Source: Rhizobium sp. N324
GTDB taxonomy: Bacteria; Pseudomonadota; Alphaproteobacteria; Rhizobiales; Rhizobiaceae
Length of the DNA: 64,000 nucleotides
Assembly (NCBI RefSeq): GCF_001664485.1
Contig: NZ_CP013630.1
Coordinates: forward strand, 4,197,501-4,261,500
Direction: 5' to 3'
Numbering within the stretch: the stretch's first letter is position 1; the number at the start of each line of letters is the position of its first letter. The translations under genes and the position numbers were made by a program. This document shows, one piece after another, positions 46,213 to 54,620 of this stretch. Below the pieces are notes generated by a model. That model saw only the letters and a list, made by a program, of their open reading frames with translations. It searched no databases and had not been told where the DNA came from.

Positions 46213-46791
46213 ATGGTGAAACTCAACAAAATCTACACCAAAACCGGCGACGACGGCACGACCGGGCTGGTTGCCGGCCCGCGCCGGACAAAGGACGATC
46301 TGCGCGTCGATGCCTATGGCACGATCGACGAGGCCAATTCCGCGATCGGCCTGGCGCGGCTGCATACAGCAGGCCTGCCCGAACTCGACGCCATGCTGAT
46401 GTCGATCCAGAACGATCTCTTCGATCTCGGCGCCGATCTTGCCACGCCCGATACCGGCGGGCCGCCGGCCTATGAGCCGCTGCGGATCGTCGAGGCGCAG
46501 GTCGCCCGCGTGGAGCGCGACATCGACCAGTTGAACGCCGGCCTCGAACCGCTGAAATCCTTCATTCTGCCGGGCGGCAGTCCGGCCGCCGCCCAGTTGC
46601 ATCTGGCCCGCACGATCGCGCGGCGCGCCGAACGTTTGATGGTGGCGCTTGCCCGCACCGACGGCGAGATCCTCAGCGAGCCGGCCAGGAAATACGTCAA
46701 CCGGCTCTCCGATTTCCTCTTCGTCGCCGCACGTCATGCAAATGACCGAGGCCATGCGGATGTGCTTTGGGTTCCGGGAAAAAACAGATAG
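46213..46791 (+). CDS. Cob(I)alamin adenosyltransferase (PduO type)
   Basis: 192 aa from the ATG at 46213 (GGTGCAG upstream is weak). MVKLNKIYTKTGDDGTTGLV is the PduO-type ATP-binding opening; RRAERLMVAL and VNRLSDFLFVAAR near the end complete the trimeric fold. It makes adenosylcobalamin from cob(I)alamin and ATP. No B12 riboswitch is seen upstream. Followed after 32 bases by the rhomboid gene. Confidence 0.95.
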   Translation: MVKLNKIYTKTGDDGTTGLVAGPRRTKDDLRVDAYGTIDEANSAIGLARLHTAGLPELDAMLMSIQNDLFDLGADLATPDTGGPPAYEPLRIVEAQVARVERDIDQLNAGLEPLKSFILPGGSPAAAQLHLARTIARRAERLMVALARTDGEILSEPARKYVNRLSDFLFVAARHANDRGHADVLWVPGKNR

Positions 46792-46823
46792 GCTTGCCGC
46801 GATTACGATCGCCGGGGGGCTTG

Positions 46824-47621
46824 ATGTTCATACCATTTCACGACGCCAATACGCTGAAACATATCAAGGCCCAGTGGGTGACGCTCTCACTGATCGCATT
46901 GAATGTCGCCGTCTGGCTTTTCACCAGCCTGGAGAGCGAGCAGGCAGCGCAGGCAACGACGGTCGGGCTCGGCTATATCCCGGCGATCGCCTTTGGCGAC
47001 GCAGTGCTGGCCCAGGGGCTGGAAATCGTGCCGGCGCCGCTGACTTACCTCACCTATGCCTTCGTCCATTCCGGCTTCTGGCATCTGGCATCCAACATGA
47101 TCTTCCTCTGGGTCTTCGGCGACAATGTCGAGGACGCGATGGGACATCTGCGCTTCCTGATTTTCTATCTGCTCTGCGCGGCCGCCGGCGCACTCTGCCA
47201 CGGCCTGCTGACCATGACGTCGCAAGCGCCGCTGGTCGGCGCCTCGGGGGCGATCTCCGGCGTGGTTGCCGCCTATGTCATGCTGCATCCGCGCGTCAGG
47301 GTCTGGGTTCTGGTCTTCTTCCGTCTGCCGCTGCCGCTGCCGGCCTTCGTGCCGCTGCTTTTATGGATCGGCCAGCAATTCTTCATGCTGGCGATGGCAC
47401 CCGACGGCGACGTGTCCTGGGGCGCCCATGTCGGCGGCATCCTTGCCGGGGCGCTTCTGATCCTGGTGCTGCGCCGGGAAGGCGTGCCGCTTTTCGACCG
47501 GGAGATCGTCACGCCCCGGGCTGTGAAAGACGATCCCGGCGCCGGTCCGGCCATCACTGTCGATGCCGCCGGGCGAAAGATCCAACGCCTTCCCTGGGGC
47601 CGGCGCAGACAAGAATATTGA
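46824..47621 (+). CDS. Rhomboid family intramembrane serine protease
   Basis: 265 aa, about six membrane helices. The catalytic Ser is S141 in GASGAISG and the base is H202 in SWGAHVGGILAG; H87 in WHLASN is the conserved second-helix pair. The substrates are unknown. The C-terminal 40 residues are a soluble basic tail. It shares a strand with the adenosyltransferase. Confidence 0.92.
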   Translation: MFIPFHDANTLKHIKAQWVTLSLIALNVAVWLFTSLESEQAAQATTVGLGYIPAIAFGDAVLAQGLEIVPAPLTYLTYAFVHSGFWHLASNMIFLWVFGDNVEDAMGHLRFLIFYLLCAAAGALCHGLLTMTSQAPLVGASGAISGVVAAYVMLHPRVRVWVLVFFRLPLPLPAFVPLLLWIGQQFFMLAMAPDGDVSWGAHVGGILAGALLILVLRREGVPLFDREIVTPRAVKDDPGAGPAITVDAAGRKIQRLPWGRRRQEY

Positions 47622-47784
47622 CGTGAACGTCAACGTCCATATATTGCCCGGCAAATTGCCGCCAGCGACATGGAAGCGTTGAATTTGGAGGAAAAGCGCG
47701 TATCCATGTCGCCATTCGACAATCGAAATGGCGCGCGAACGCGCATTTTCGCTCCAGCTAGTTTCTCCTGAAGGAAGGACCACC

Positions 47785-48534
47785 ATGAAGATTCTCGTGC
47801 CCGTCAAGCGCGTCGTCGACTACAACGTGAAGATCCGGGTGAAGCCGGATGGTTCCGGTGTCGAGCTTGCCAATGTGAAGATGTCGATGAACCCGTTCGA
47901 CGAGATCTCGGTGGAAGAGGCGCTGCGGCTGAAGGAAGCCGGCAAGGCTGAGGAAGTGGTGGTGGTGTCGATCGGTCCGGCCAAGGCCGAGGAGACGCTG
48001 CGCACCGCGCTGGCCATGGGTGCCGACCGGGCGATCCTGGTCGAGACCGATGATGCCGTCGAGCCGCTGGCTGTCGCCAAGATCCTCAAGGGCGTGGCCG
48101 ATGCCGAGCAGCCGGGATTGGTCATCGTCGGCAAGCAGGCGATCGACGACGACAGCAACCAGACCGGCCAGATGCTGGCCGCCCTGCTCGGTTCGGCGCA
48201 GGCGACCTTCGCCTCGAAGATCGAGATCGGTGACGGCAAGGCAACGGTCACCCGCGAGGTCGATGGCGGCCTGCAGACGATCGAGATCAAGCTGCCGGCG
48301 GTGATCACCTCGGATCTGCGTCTCAACGAACCGCGTTATGCCTCGCTGCCGAACATCATGAAGGCGAAGAAGAAGCCGCTCGACAAGAAGAGCCCGGCTG
48401 ATTTCGGCGTCTCCACCACGCCGCGGCTGAAGGTGCTGAAGACCGAGGAGCCCTCGGGCCGCAAGGCCGGCGTCAAGGTCAAGTCGGTCGCCGAACTCGT
48501 CGACAAGCTGAAGAACGAAGCCGGCGTGCTTTAA
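47785..48534 (+). CDS. etfB: Electron transfer flavoprotein beta subunit
   Basis: 249 aa from the ATG at 47785 (AAGGAAGG site). [18 protein letters not shown] and the AMP-binding [20 protein letters not shown] with a conserved ETF-beta signature region (about 155-175). With EtfA it carries electrons from acyl-CoA dehydrogenases to ETF-ubiquinone oxidoreductase. First gene of etfB-etfA-hbdA. Confidence 0.97.
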   Translation: MKILVPVKRVVDYNVKIRVKPDGSGVELANVKMSMNPFDEISVEEALRLKEAGKAEEVVVVSIGPAKAEETLRTALAMGADRAILVETDDAVEPLAVAKILKGVADAEQPGLVIVGKQAIDDDSNQTGQMLAALLGSAQATFASKIEIGDGKATVTREVDGGLQTIEIKLPAVITSDLRLNEPRYASLPNIMKAKKKPLDKKSPADFGVSTTPRLKVLKTEEPSGRKAGVKVKSVAELVDKLKNEAGVL

Positions 48535-48557
48535 GGCAGGAAAGAGAGAACACCATC

Positions 48558-49487
48558 ATGACCATTCTTCTTCTGGCCGACCACGACAATGTCAGCCTTT
48601 CCGACCAGACCGCCAAGGCGCTGACGGCCGCAAGCCAGATCGGCTCCGATATTCATATTCTCGTCGCCGGCAAGGGCGCCAGGGCTGCGGCCGATGCCAC
48701 GGCCAAACTCGCCGGTGTCTCCAAGGTGCTGCTCGCCGAAAGCGACGAACTGGCTAACAATCTGGCCGAGCCGCTCGCCGACCTGATCGTCTCGCTCGCC
48801 GGCGCCTACGACACCATCCTCTCGGCCGCCACCTCGGTCGGCAAGAACGTGCTGCCGCGGGTCGCCGCCCTGCTCGATGTCGCCCAGGTCTCGGAGATCA
48901 TCGAGGTCGTCAGCCCCGACACCTTCAAGCGGCCGATCTATGCCGGCAATGCCATCCAGACGGTGCAGGCAAGTGATGCCAAGAAAGTGATCACCGTGCG
49001 CACCGCCTCGTTTGCCTCAGCCACGGAAGGCGGCTCGGCAACGGTGGAGGCGATCGCGGCAATCTCCAATCCGGGCCTGTCGCGTTTCGTCGACGATGCG
49101 CTGTCGGCTTCCGATCGTCCGGAACTGACCTCGGCGAAAATCATCCTTTCCGGCGGCCGGGCACTCGGCTCGGCGGAGAAGTTCCGGGAAGTCATCCTGC
49201 CGCTTGCCGACAAGCTCGGGGCTGCCGTCGGCGCCAGCCGTGCGGCCGTCGACGCCGGTTATGCGCCGAACGACTGGCAGGTCGGTCAGACCGGCAAGGT
49301 CGTCGCGCCGCAGCTTTATATCGCCGCCGGCATCTCCGGGGCGATCCAGCATCTGGCCGGCATGAAGGATTCGAAGCTGATCGTCGCCATCAACAAGGAC
49401 GAGGAGGCGCCGATCTTCCAGGTTGCCGACTACGGTCTGGTCGCCGATCTGTTCGAGGCTCTGCCGGAACTGGAAAAGGCGCTCTAA
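48558..49487 (+). CDS. etfA: Electron transfer flavoprotein alpha subunit
   Basis: 309 aa. C-terminal FAD-binding segment with [35 protein letters not shown] and [21 protein letters not shown], all family hallmarks. It starts 23 bases after etfB. Forms the heterodimeric electron carrier of fatty acid and amino acid oxidation. Confidence 0.97.
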   Translation: MTILLLADHDNVSLSDQTAKALTAASQIGSDIHILVAGKGARAAADATAKLAGVSKVLLAESDELANNLAEPLADLIVSLAGAYDTILSAATSVGKNVLPRVAALLDVAQVSEIIEVVSPDTFKRPIYAGNAIQTVQASDAKKVITVRTASFASATEGGSATVEAIAAISNPGLSRFVDDALSASDRPELTSAKIILSGGRALGSAEKFREVILPLADKLGAAVGASRAAVDAGYAPNDWQVGQTGKVVAPQLYIAAGISGAIQHLAGMKDSKLIVAINKDEEAPIFQVADYGLVADLFEALPELEKAL

Positions 49488-49695
49488 GCACGTCGCGCAA
49501 AGACCGAAAGCGCGAGATGCGAATCTGAAAGCGCGCAGCGCGCTTCAAACGCGTCAAATGCTTTTCTTTCGCACTTGCGAATGACTGGAAAATTATCTTT
49601 TATCGGTCTACTACTGCTGCCGGGCGATCATTCGTCCGGCAGTATTGCTAAAAAATGCGGCGGCGCGGGGGCGAATGCCGTGCGGGGGTTTGGAG

Positions 49696-50577
49696 ATGAA
49701 TGCGGTGTTGAAGAATATTGGTATTATCGGTGCCGGCCAGATGGGCTGCGGCATCGCGCATGTTTCGGCCGCCGCAGGTTACAGGGTTCACATCTACGAT
49801 CTCTCGCAGGATCGCATCGAGTCCGGCCTTGCCACCATCAACGGCAACCTGGCCCGTCTGGTGACGAACGGCAAGATGACCGAAGAGGAACGCAAGTCGA
49901 CCTTGTCGCTCATCACAGGCTCGTCCGATGTCAATGATCTCGCCCCGTCCGATCTCGTTATCGAGGCTGCCACCGAGGATGAGAGCGTCAAGCGCAAGAT
50001 CTATGCGCAGGTCTGTCCGGTCCTGAAGCCGGAAGCGCTGCTTGCCACCAACACCTCTTCCCTTTCCATCACCCGGCTTGCTGCCGCCACCGACCGCCCC
50101 GAACGCTTCATGGGCATTCATTTCATGAACCCGGTGCCGGTGATGAAGCTGGTCGAACTGGTGCGCGGCATCGCCACCGACGAGAAAACCTTCTCCGCCG
50201 CCAAGGAATTCGTCGGCACGCTGGAAAAGACCATTACCGTCGCCGAGGACTTCCCGGCCTTCATCGTCAATCGCATCCTGCTGCCGATGATCAACGAAGC
50301 GATCTACACGCTCTATGAAGGCGTCGGCACGGTCGACGCCATCGATACGGCGATGAAGCTCGGCGCCAACCATCCGATGGGACCGCTGCAGCTTGCCGAT
50401 TTCATCGGCCTCGACACCTGCCTGTCGATCATGCAGGTGCTGCATGACGGCCTGGCGGACTCGAAATATCGACCCTGCCCGCTGCTGGTGAAATATGTCG
50501 AAGCCGGCTGGCTCGGACGCAAATCCGGCCGCGGCTTCTACGACTATCGCGGCGAAGTGCCGGTCCCGACCCGGTAA
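49696..50577 (+). CDS. hbdA: 3-hydroxybutyryl-CoA dehydrogenase
   Basis: 293 aa from the ATG at 49696 (TTTGGAG site). N-terminal NAD site IGIIGAGQMGCGIAHVSAAA; catalytic MGIHFMNPVPVMKLVELV (His-Glu pair); C-terminal DAIDTAMKLGANHPMGPLQLADFIG. Interconverts acetoacetyl-CoA and 3-hydroxybutyryl-CoA, relevant to PHB and butyrate metabolism. It follows etfA by 208 bases, a gap holding a weak hairpin at 49617-49642. Confidence 0.95.
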   Translation: MNAVLKNIGIIGAGQMGCGIAHVSAAAGYRVHIYDLSQDRIESGLATINGNLARLVTNGKMTEEERKSTLSLITGSSDVNDLAPSDLVIEAATEDESVKRKIYAQVCPVLKPEALLATNTSSLSITRLAAATDRPERFMGIHFMNPVPVMKLVELVRGIATDEKTFSAAKEFVGTLEKTITVAEDFPAFIVNRILLPMINEAIYTLYEGVGTVDAIDTAMKLGANHPMGPLQLADFIGLDTCLSIMQVLHDGLADSKYRPCPLLVKYVEAGWLGRKSGRGFYDYRGEVPVPTR

Positions 50578-50657
50578 GTAAGCAGGTCTCATCAGAACGG
50601 GCGAATAGACCGGACGCCGGTGAAATGCTTTCCTTGCCGTGAATGGGAGGAAACGCC

Positions 50658-50750
50658 ATGTCGACCGAAACCCCGATGTTCCTGCTGCAATGCTGCGTCC
50701 TTATCGGAATTGCCGGCGTTTTCCTGATGAGAGGAGATGGCGACTCCTGA
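50658..50750 (+). CDS. 30-residue single-helix membrane microprotein
   Basis: An ATG at 50658 is preceded at an ideal distance by GGGAGGAAA, the best ribosome site in the area. The 30 codons read MSTETPMFLLQCCVLIGIAG plus VFLMRGDGDS: one membrane helix with a Cys pair, then a charged end. Codons have the G+C-rich third position of neighbours. No family known. It lies between hbdA and the convergent tlpA, 80 bases after hbdA. Confidence 0.55.
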   Translation: MSTETPMFLLQCCVLIGIAGVFLMRGDGDS

Positions 50751-50759
50751 CTGATATTC

Positions 50760-51422
50760 TTACGATCCGATCGCACCCTTGATCAAACTCTTGGCGTCCT
50801 CGCTGTCCCAGGCGGCGGGTCCGTTCATGGCGGAGATCAGGCAGCCCTTGTCGTCGAGCAGCAGCGTCACCGGTAGGCCGAAGGCGAGACCTTCCTTCTT
50901 CAGGCTATTGAAGACGCCGATCGTATTGTCGCGATAAAGCTGCAGCGCATCGACGCCGGTCTCGGCGAGGAAAGTCTTCGGCTTCTCGTCGTCCCCCGTA
51001 TCGATATTGACCGGCACGACCTGGAACTTGTCGCTGCCCATCTGCTTTTCCAGTGCGTTCAGCGCCGGCATCTCCTCGCGGCAAGGCACGCACCACGTCG
51101 CCCAGAGATTGAGCAGCACGGTCTTGCCGGCGAAATGGTCGAGCGTCAGCGGTTTGCCGTCAGGGCCGTTGAAGGACACCGCGGTCAGCTTGCGCGGCTC
51201 GTTGGCGGCGACCATCGCGGCAACCTGCCCCTTCATCAGCGGCGTCAGATTGGCGGCGCGTTCCCTGGCCAGCGGGCATTCGACTGACGCCGTATCGCCG
51301 ATGCCATTGCCAATCCCCGTCTCCTTCACGTATACCGCTGCCGCACCGGCAACAACGCCTGCAACGGCGGCAATTGCGATCAGTTTTACGGACGGCAGAC
51401 CGAAGAGTTTTTTTGTCGTCAT
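50760..51422 (-). CDS. tlpA: TlpA family thiol:disulfide interchange protein
   Basis: 220 aa from the ATG at 51422. A membrane anchor ([20 protein letters not shown]) precedes a periplasmic thioredoxin domain with [13 protein letters not shown], active C111-V-P-C114. TlpA proteins reduce apo-cytochrome and the Cu site of cytochrome oxidase assembly proteins. Divergent from argH across about 24 bases, an arrangement typical of Alphaproteobacteria. Confidence 0.93.
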   Translation of the reverse strand: MTTKKLFGLPSVKLIAIAAVAGVVAGAAAVYVKETGIGNGIGDTASVECPLARERAANLTPLMKGQVAAMVAANEPRKLTAVSFNGPDGKPLTLDHFAGKTVLLNLWATWCVPCREEMPALNALEKQMGSDKFQVVPVNIDTGDDEKPKTFLAETGVDALQLYRDNTIGVFNSLKKEGLAFGLPVTLLLDDKGCLISAMNGPAAWDSEDAKSLIKGAIGS

Positions 51423-51445
51423 TTCATTCTCCAGGACGGGCATCC

Positions 51446-52849
51446 ATGGCCGAGAGCAACACGGACACCAAATCCTCCAATCAGATGTGGGGCGGGCGTT
51501 TCGCCTCCGGCCCGGACGCGATCATGGAGGAGATAAATGCCTCGATCGGTTTCGACAAGAAGCTATTCGCGCAGGATATCCGTGGGTCCATCGCCCATGC
51601 GACGATGCTCGCCCACCAAGGGATCATTTCATCCGAGGATAAGGACAAGATCGTTCACGGGCTAAACACGATCCTGTCAGAAATCGAAAGTGGCAATTTC
51701 GAATTCTCGCGTCGGCTCGAAGACATCCATATGAACATCGAGGCACGGCTGGCGACGCTGATCGGACCGGCGGCCGGCCGGCTGCACACCGCTCGCTCGC
51801 GCAACGACCAGGTGGCGCTCGACTTCCGCCTCTGGGTGAAGGAAGAGCTTGAGAAGACCGAGAAGATGCTGACCGGCCTGATCGCCGCCTTCCTCGACCG
51901 CGCCGAAGAACATGCCGAAAGCGTCATGCCGGGCTTCACCCATCTGCAGACCGCCCAACCCGTCACCTTCGGCCATCACTGCATGGCCTATGTCGAAATG
52001 TTCGGCCGCGACCGCTCGCGCGTGCGCCACGCCATCGAACATCTGGACGAAAGCCCGATCGGCGCGGCTGCCCTTGCCGGCACCGGTTATCCGATCGACC
52101 GCCATATGACCGCCAAGGCGCTCGGTTTCCGCGAGCCGACCCGCAACTCCATCGACACCGTCTCCGACCGCGACTTCGCTATCGAATTTCTGTCGATCGC
52201 CGCAATCACCGGCATGCACCTGTCGCGCCTGGCCGAAGAGATCGTCATCTGGTCGACCCCGCAATTCGGCTTCGTGCGCCTCTCCGACGCCTTCTCGACC
52301 GGCTCGTCGATCATGCCGCAGAAGAAGAACCCGGATGCCGCCGAGCTGGTGCGCGCCAAGACCGGCCGCATCAACGGTTCGCTGGTAGCCCTTTTGACGA
52401 TCATGAAGGGTCTGCCGCTCGCCTATTCCAAGGACATGCAGGAAGACAAGGAACAGGTCTTCGACGCGGCCGAGAGCCTGGAACTGGCGATCGCCGCCAT
52501 GACCGGCATGGTGCGCGACCTGACCGTCAACACCGCGCGCATGAAGGCGGCGGCCGGCTCCGGCTTCTCGACGGCGACCGACCTTGCCGACTGGCTGGTG
52601 CGCGAAGCCGGCCTGCCCTTCCGCGATGCCCATCACGTCACCGGCCGGGCCGTGGCGCTTGCCGAAAGCAAGGGCTGCGATCTTGCCGAACTGCCGCTCG
52701 CCGACCTGCAGGCGATCCATCCTGATATCACCGACAAGGTCTATGACGTGCTGACGGTCGAAGCCTCGGTCGCCAGCCGCAAGAGCTTCGGCGGCACCGC
52801 ACCCTCCGAAGTACGCCGGCAGATCGCCTTCTGGCGCGCCCGAAACTGA
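51446..52849 (+). CDS. argH: Argininosuccinate lyase
   Basis: 467 aa from the ATG at 51446. The last step of arginine synthesis: argininosuccinate to arginine plus fumarate. The signature [12 protein letters not shown] at 287-298 contains the catalytic Ser; [16 protein letters not shown] at 115-130 and [11 protein letters not shown] near 163 are substrate-binding regions. Next gene on the same strand is the small lipoprotein gene. Confidence 0.98.
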   Translation: MAESNTDTKSSNQMWGGRFASGPDAIMEEINASIGFDKKLFAQDIRGSIAHATMLAHQGIISSEDKDKIVHGLNTILSEIESGNFEFSRRLEDIHMNIEARLATLIGPAAGRLHTARSRNDQVALDFRLWVKEELEKTEKMLTGLIAAFLDRAEEHAESVMPGFTHLQTAQPVTFGHHCMAYVEMFGRDRSRVRHAIEHLDESPIGAAALAGTGYPIDRHMTAKALGFREPTRNSIDTVSDRDFAIEFLSIAAITGMHLSRLAEEIVIWSTPQFGFVRLSDAFSTGSSIMPQKKNPDAAELVRAKTGRINGSLVALLTIMKGLPLAYSKDMQEDKEQVFDAAESLELAIAAMTGMVRDLTVNTARMKAAAGSGFSTATDLADWLVREAGLPFRDAHHVTGRAVALAESKGCDLAELPLADLQAIHPDITDKVYDVLTVEASVASRKSFGGTAPSEVRRQIAFWRARN

Positions 52850-52879
52850 GAGATATCAGGCGGCATAAGCCGCCGCGGC

Positions 52880-52899
52880 CTTGCCGCATAGGCGGCAAG
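52880..52899 (+). terminator. Hairpin after argH, possible attenuator/terminator
   Basis: CTTGCCGC (52880-52887), loop ATAG, GCGGCAAG (52892-52899): a perfect 8-bp stem 30 bases after the argH stop; a smaller GGCGGC/GCCGCC hairpin precedes it. There is no T run, so termination is uncertain. Confidence 0.35.
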
Positions 52900-52980
52900 A
52901 CCGTCCAACAATCAGGGTGCACAAGGCGGATAAACTTCGCTATGACAATGTCCATCGCAATGCCGCCGAAGAGGATATCC

Positions 52981-53175
52981 ATGCAGAAGAGCTTGCCGCA
53001 CCTCATCCGCCTGACGGCGGTGCTCGCCGTCATCGGCCTTGCCGTTGCCGGATGCGGGCGCAAGGGCGATCTCGATCCGCCGAGTGCTGCGGCAACCAAG
53101 GAAGGTGACGTTTCCAAACCGACGAAACAGCCGGGAACCGTCGACAAGCCCTTCCTTCTCGATCCCCTTCTTTAA
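52981..53175 (+). CDS. Small LptM/YifL-type lipoprotein
   Basis: 64 aa from the ATG at 52981 (GAGGAT upstream). A signal peptide (HLIRLTAVLAVIGLAVAGC) ends in the lipobox VAGC with acylated Cys at about 24, followed by GRKGDLDPP as in YifL/LptM. LptM helps LptD mature in E. coli. The mature tail PSAAATKEGDVSKPTKQPG is flexible. It sits 11 bases from lysA, the same pairing seen in many proteobacteria. Confidence 0.85.
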   Translation: MQKSLPHLIRLTAVLAVIGLAVAGCGRKGDLDPPSAAATKEGDVSKPTKQPGTVDKPFLLDPLL

Positions 53176-53186
53176 GGCATAAGCCC

Positions 53187-54455
53187 GTGAACCATTTCGA
53201 GTACCGCGACGGCGTCCTGCATGCCGAAAACGTCCCCGTTCCCGAGATCGCCAAGGCGGTCGGAACGCCCTTCTATGTCTATTCCACTGCAACGCTGGAG
53301 CGCCATTACCGGGTCTTCTCCGAAGCCTTCGCCGATATGGACTCCATGGTCTGCTATGCGATGAAGGCGAATTCGAACCAGGCGGTGCTGAAGACGCTCG
53401 GCCGCCTCGGCGCCGGCATCGACGTCGTCTCAGAAGGCGAACTGCGCCGCGCGCTCGCCGCCGGCATTCCGGCCAGCCGCATCATGTTTTCAGGTGTCGG
53501 CAAGACGCCTCAGGAGATGGATTTCGCTCTCGAGGCCGGCATCTACTGCTTCAATGTCGAATCCGAGCCCGAGCTTGAAATCCTCAACCAGCGAGCCGTC
53601 AGCGCGGGCAAGAAAGCGCCGGTCTCCTTCCGCATCAACCCCGATGTCGATGCAAAGACCCATTCGAAGATCTCGACCGGCAAGAAGGAAAACAAGTTCG
53701 GCATCTCCTGGGAGCGTGCCCGCGCCATCTATGCCCATGCCGCCAGGCTGCCGGGCATCGAGGTCACCGGCATCGACATGCATATCGGCAGCCAGATCAC
53801 CGAATTGCAGCCCTTCGACGACGCCTTCAAGCTGCTGCACGATCTTGTCGCGACGCTGCGTGCCGACGGCCACACCATCGATCACGTCGATATCGGCGGC
53901 GGCCTCGGCATCCCCTATAAGGACGACAACAATCCGCCGCCGCTGCCCGACGCCTATGCGGCGATCGTCAAGAACCAGCTGCGCGGCCTCAACTGCAAAA
54001 TCATCACCGAGCCCGGCCGCCTGATCGTCGGCAATGCCGGTATCCTGGTGACCGAAGTCCTCTATGTGAAGGATGGCGGCGAGAAGACCTTCGTCATCGT
54101 CGACGGCGCGATGAACGATCTGATCCGCCCGACCCTTTATGAGGCCTATCACGAGATCCGGCCGGTGACGATTTCGGCGGCGAACGCCCCGCGCATCCGC
54201 GCCGACGTGGTCGGCCCCGTGTGCGAGACCGGCGATTACCTGGCACTCGACCGCGAGATGGCGATGCCGAAGCCCGGCGACCTGATGGCCGTCAGCACGG
54301 CCGGCGCCTATGGCGCGGTGCAGGCCGGCACCTATAACAGCCGGCTGTTGGTGCCCGAGGTCCTGGTCAAAGGCAGCGATTTCCATACGATTCGCCCGCG
54401 CAGAACCTATGCGGAGCTGATCGGCCTCGACTCGGTTCCCGCCTGGCTCGACTAA
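53187..54455 (+). CDS. lysA: Diaminopimelate decarboxylase
   Basis: 422 aa from a GTG at 53187 (MNHFEYRDGVLHAENVPVPE). PLP-dependent alanine-racemase-fold decarboxylase giving lysine. The PLP Lys is K60 in YAMKANSNQAV; GGGLGIPY and EPGRLIVGNAG follow; GPVCETGDYLALDR is the family's substrate Cys region. Last step of the pathway started by lysC at 8.4-9.7 kb. Confidence 0.97.
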   Translation: MNHFEYRDGVLHAENVPVPEIAKAVGTPFYVYSTATLERHYRVFSEAFADMDSMVCYAMKANSNQAVLKTLGRLGAGIDVVSEGELRRALAAGIPASRIMFSGVGKTPQEMDFALEAGIYCFNVESEPELEILNQRAVSAGKKAPVSFRINPDVDAKTHSKISTGKKENKFGISWERARAIYAHAARLPGIEVTGIDMHIGSQITELQPFDDAFKLLHDLVATLRADGHTIDHVDIGGGLGIPYKDDNNPPPLPDAYAAIVKNQLRGLNCKIITEPGRLIVGNAGILVTEVLYVKDGGEKTFVIVDGAMNDLIRPTLYEAYHEIRPVTISAANAPRIRADVVGPVCETGDYLALDREMAMPKPGDLMAVSTAGAYGAVQAGTYNSRLLVPEVLVKGSDFHTIRPRRTYAELIGLDSVPAWLD

Positions 54456-54620
54456 GCAGCCATCACTTTTTGGCGAATTAATGTGAAAAGCCGGTATTGC
54501 CGGCCGCTCGCCCTCGCCTTCGCCACAAAGAGTGTTATCCTTGTCAATGATGAGCGTATTGCCCTGCAATCGCCGGAAGCGCCCTCTGTTCCAAAACGCC
54601 AGATCGCGGAGACCGGATCG

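Noticed and set aside
49617..49642. CTGCCGG/CCGGCAG hairpin between etfA and hbdA
   Set aside because: A 7-bp stem with a 12-base loop and no T run; too weak for a terminator call.
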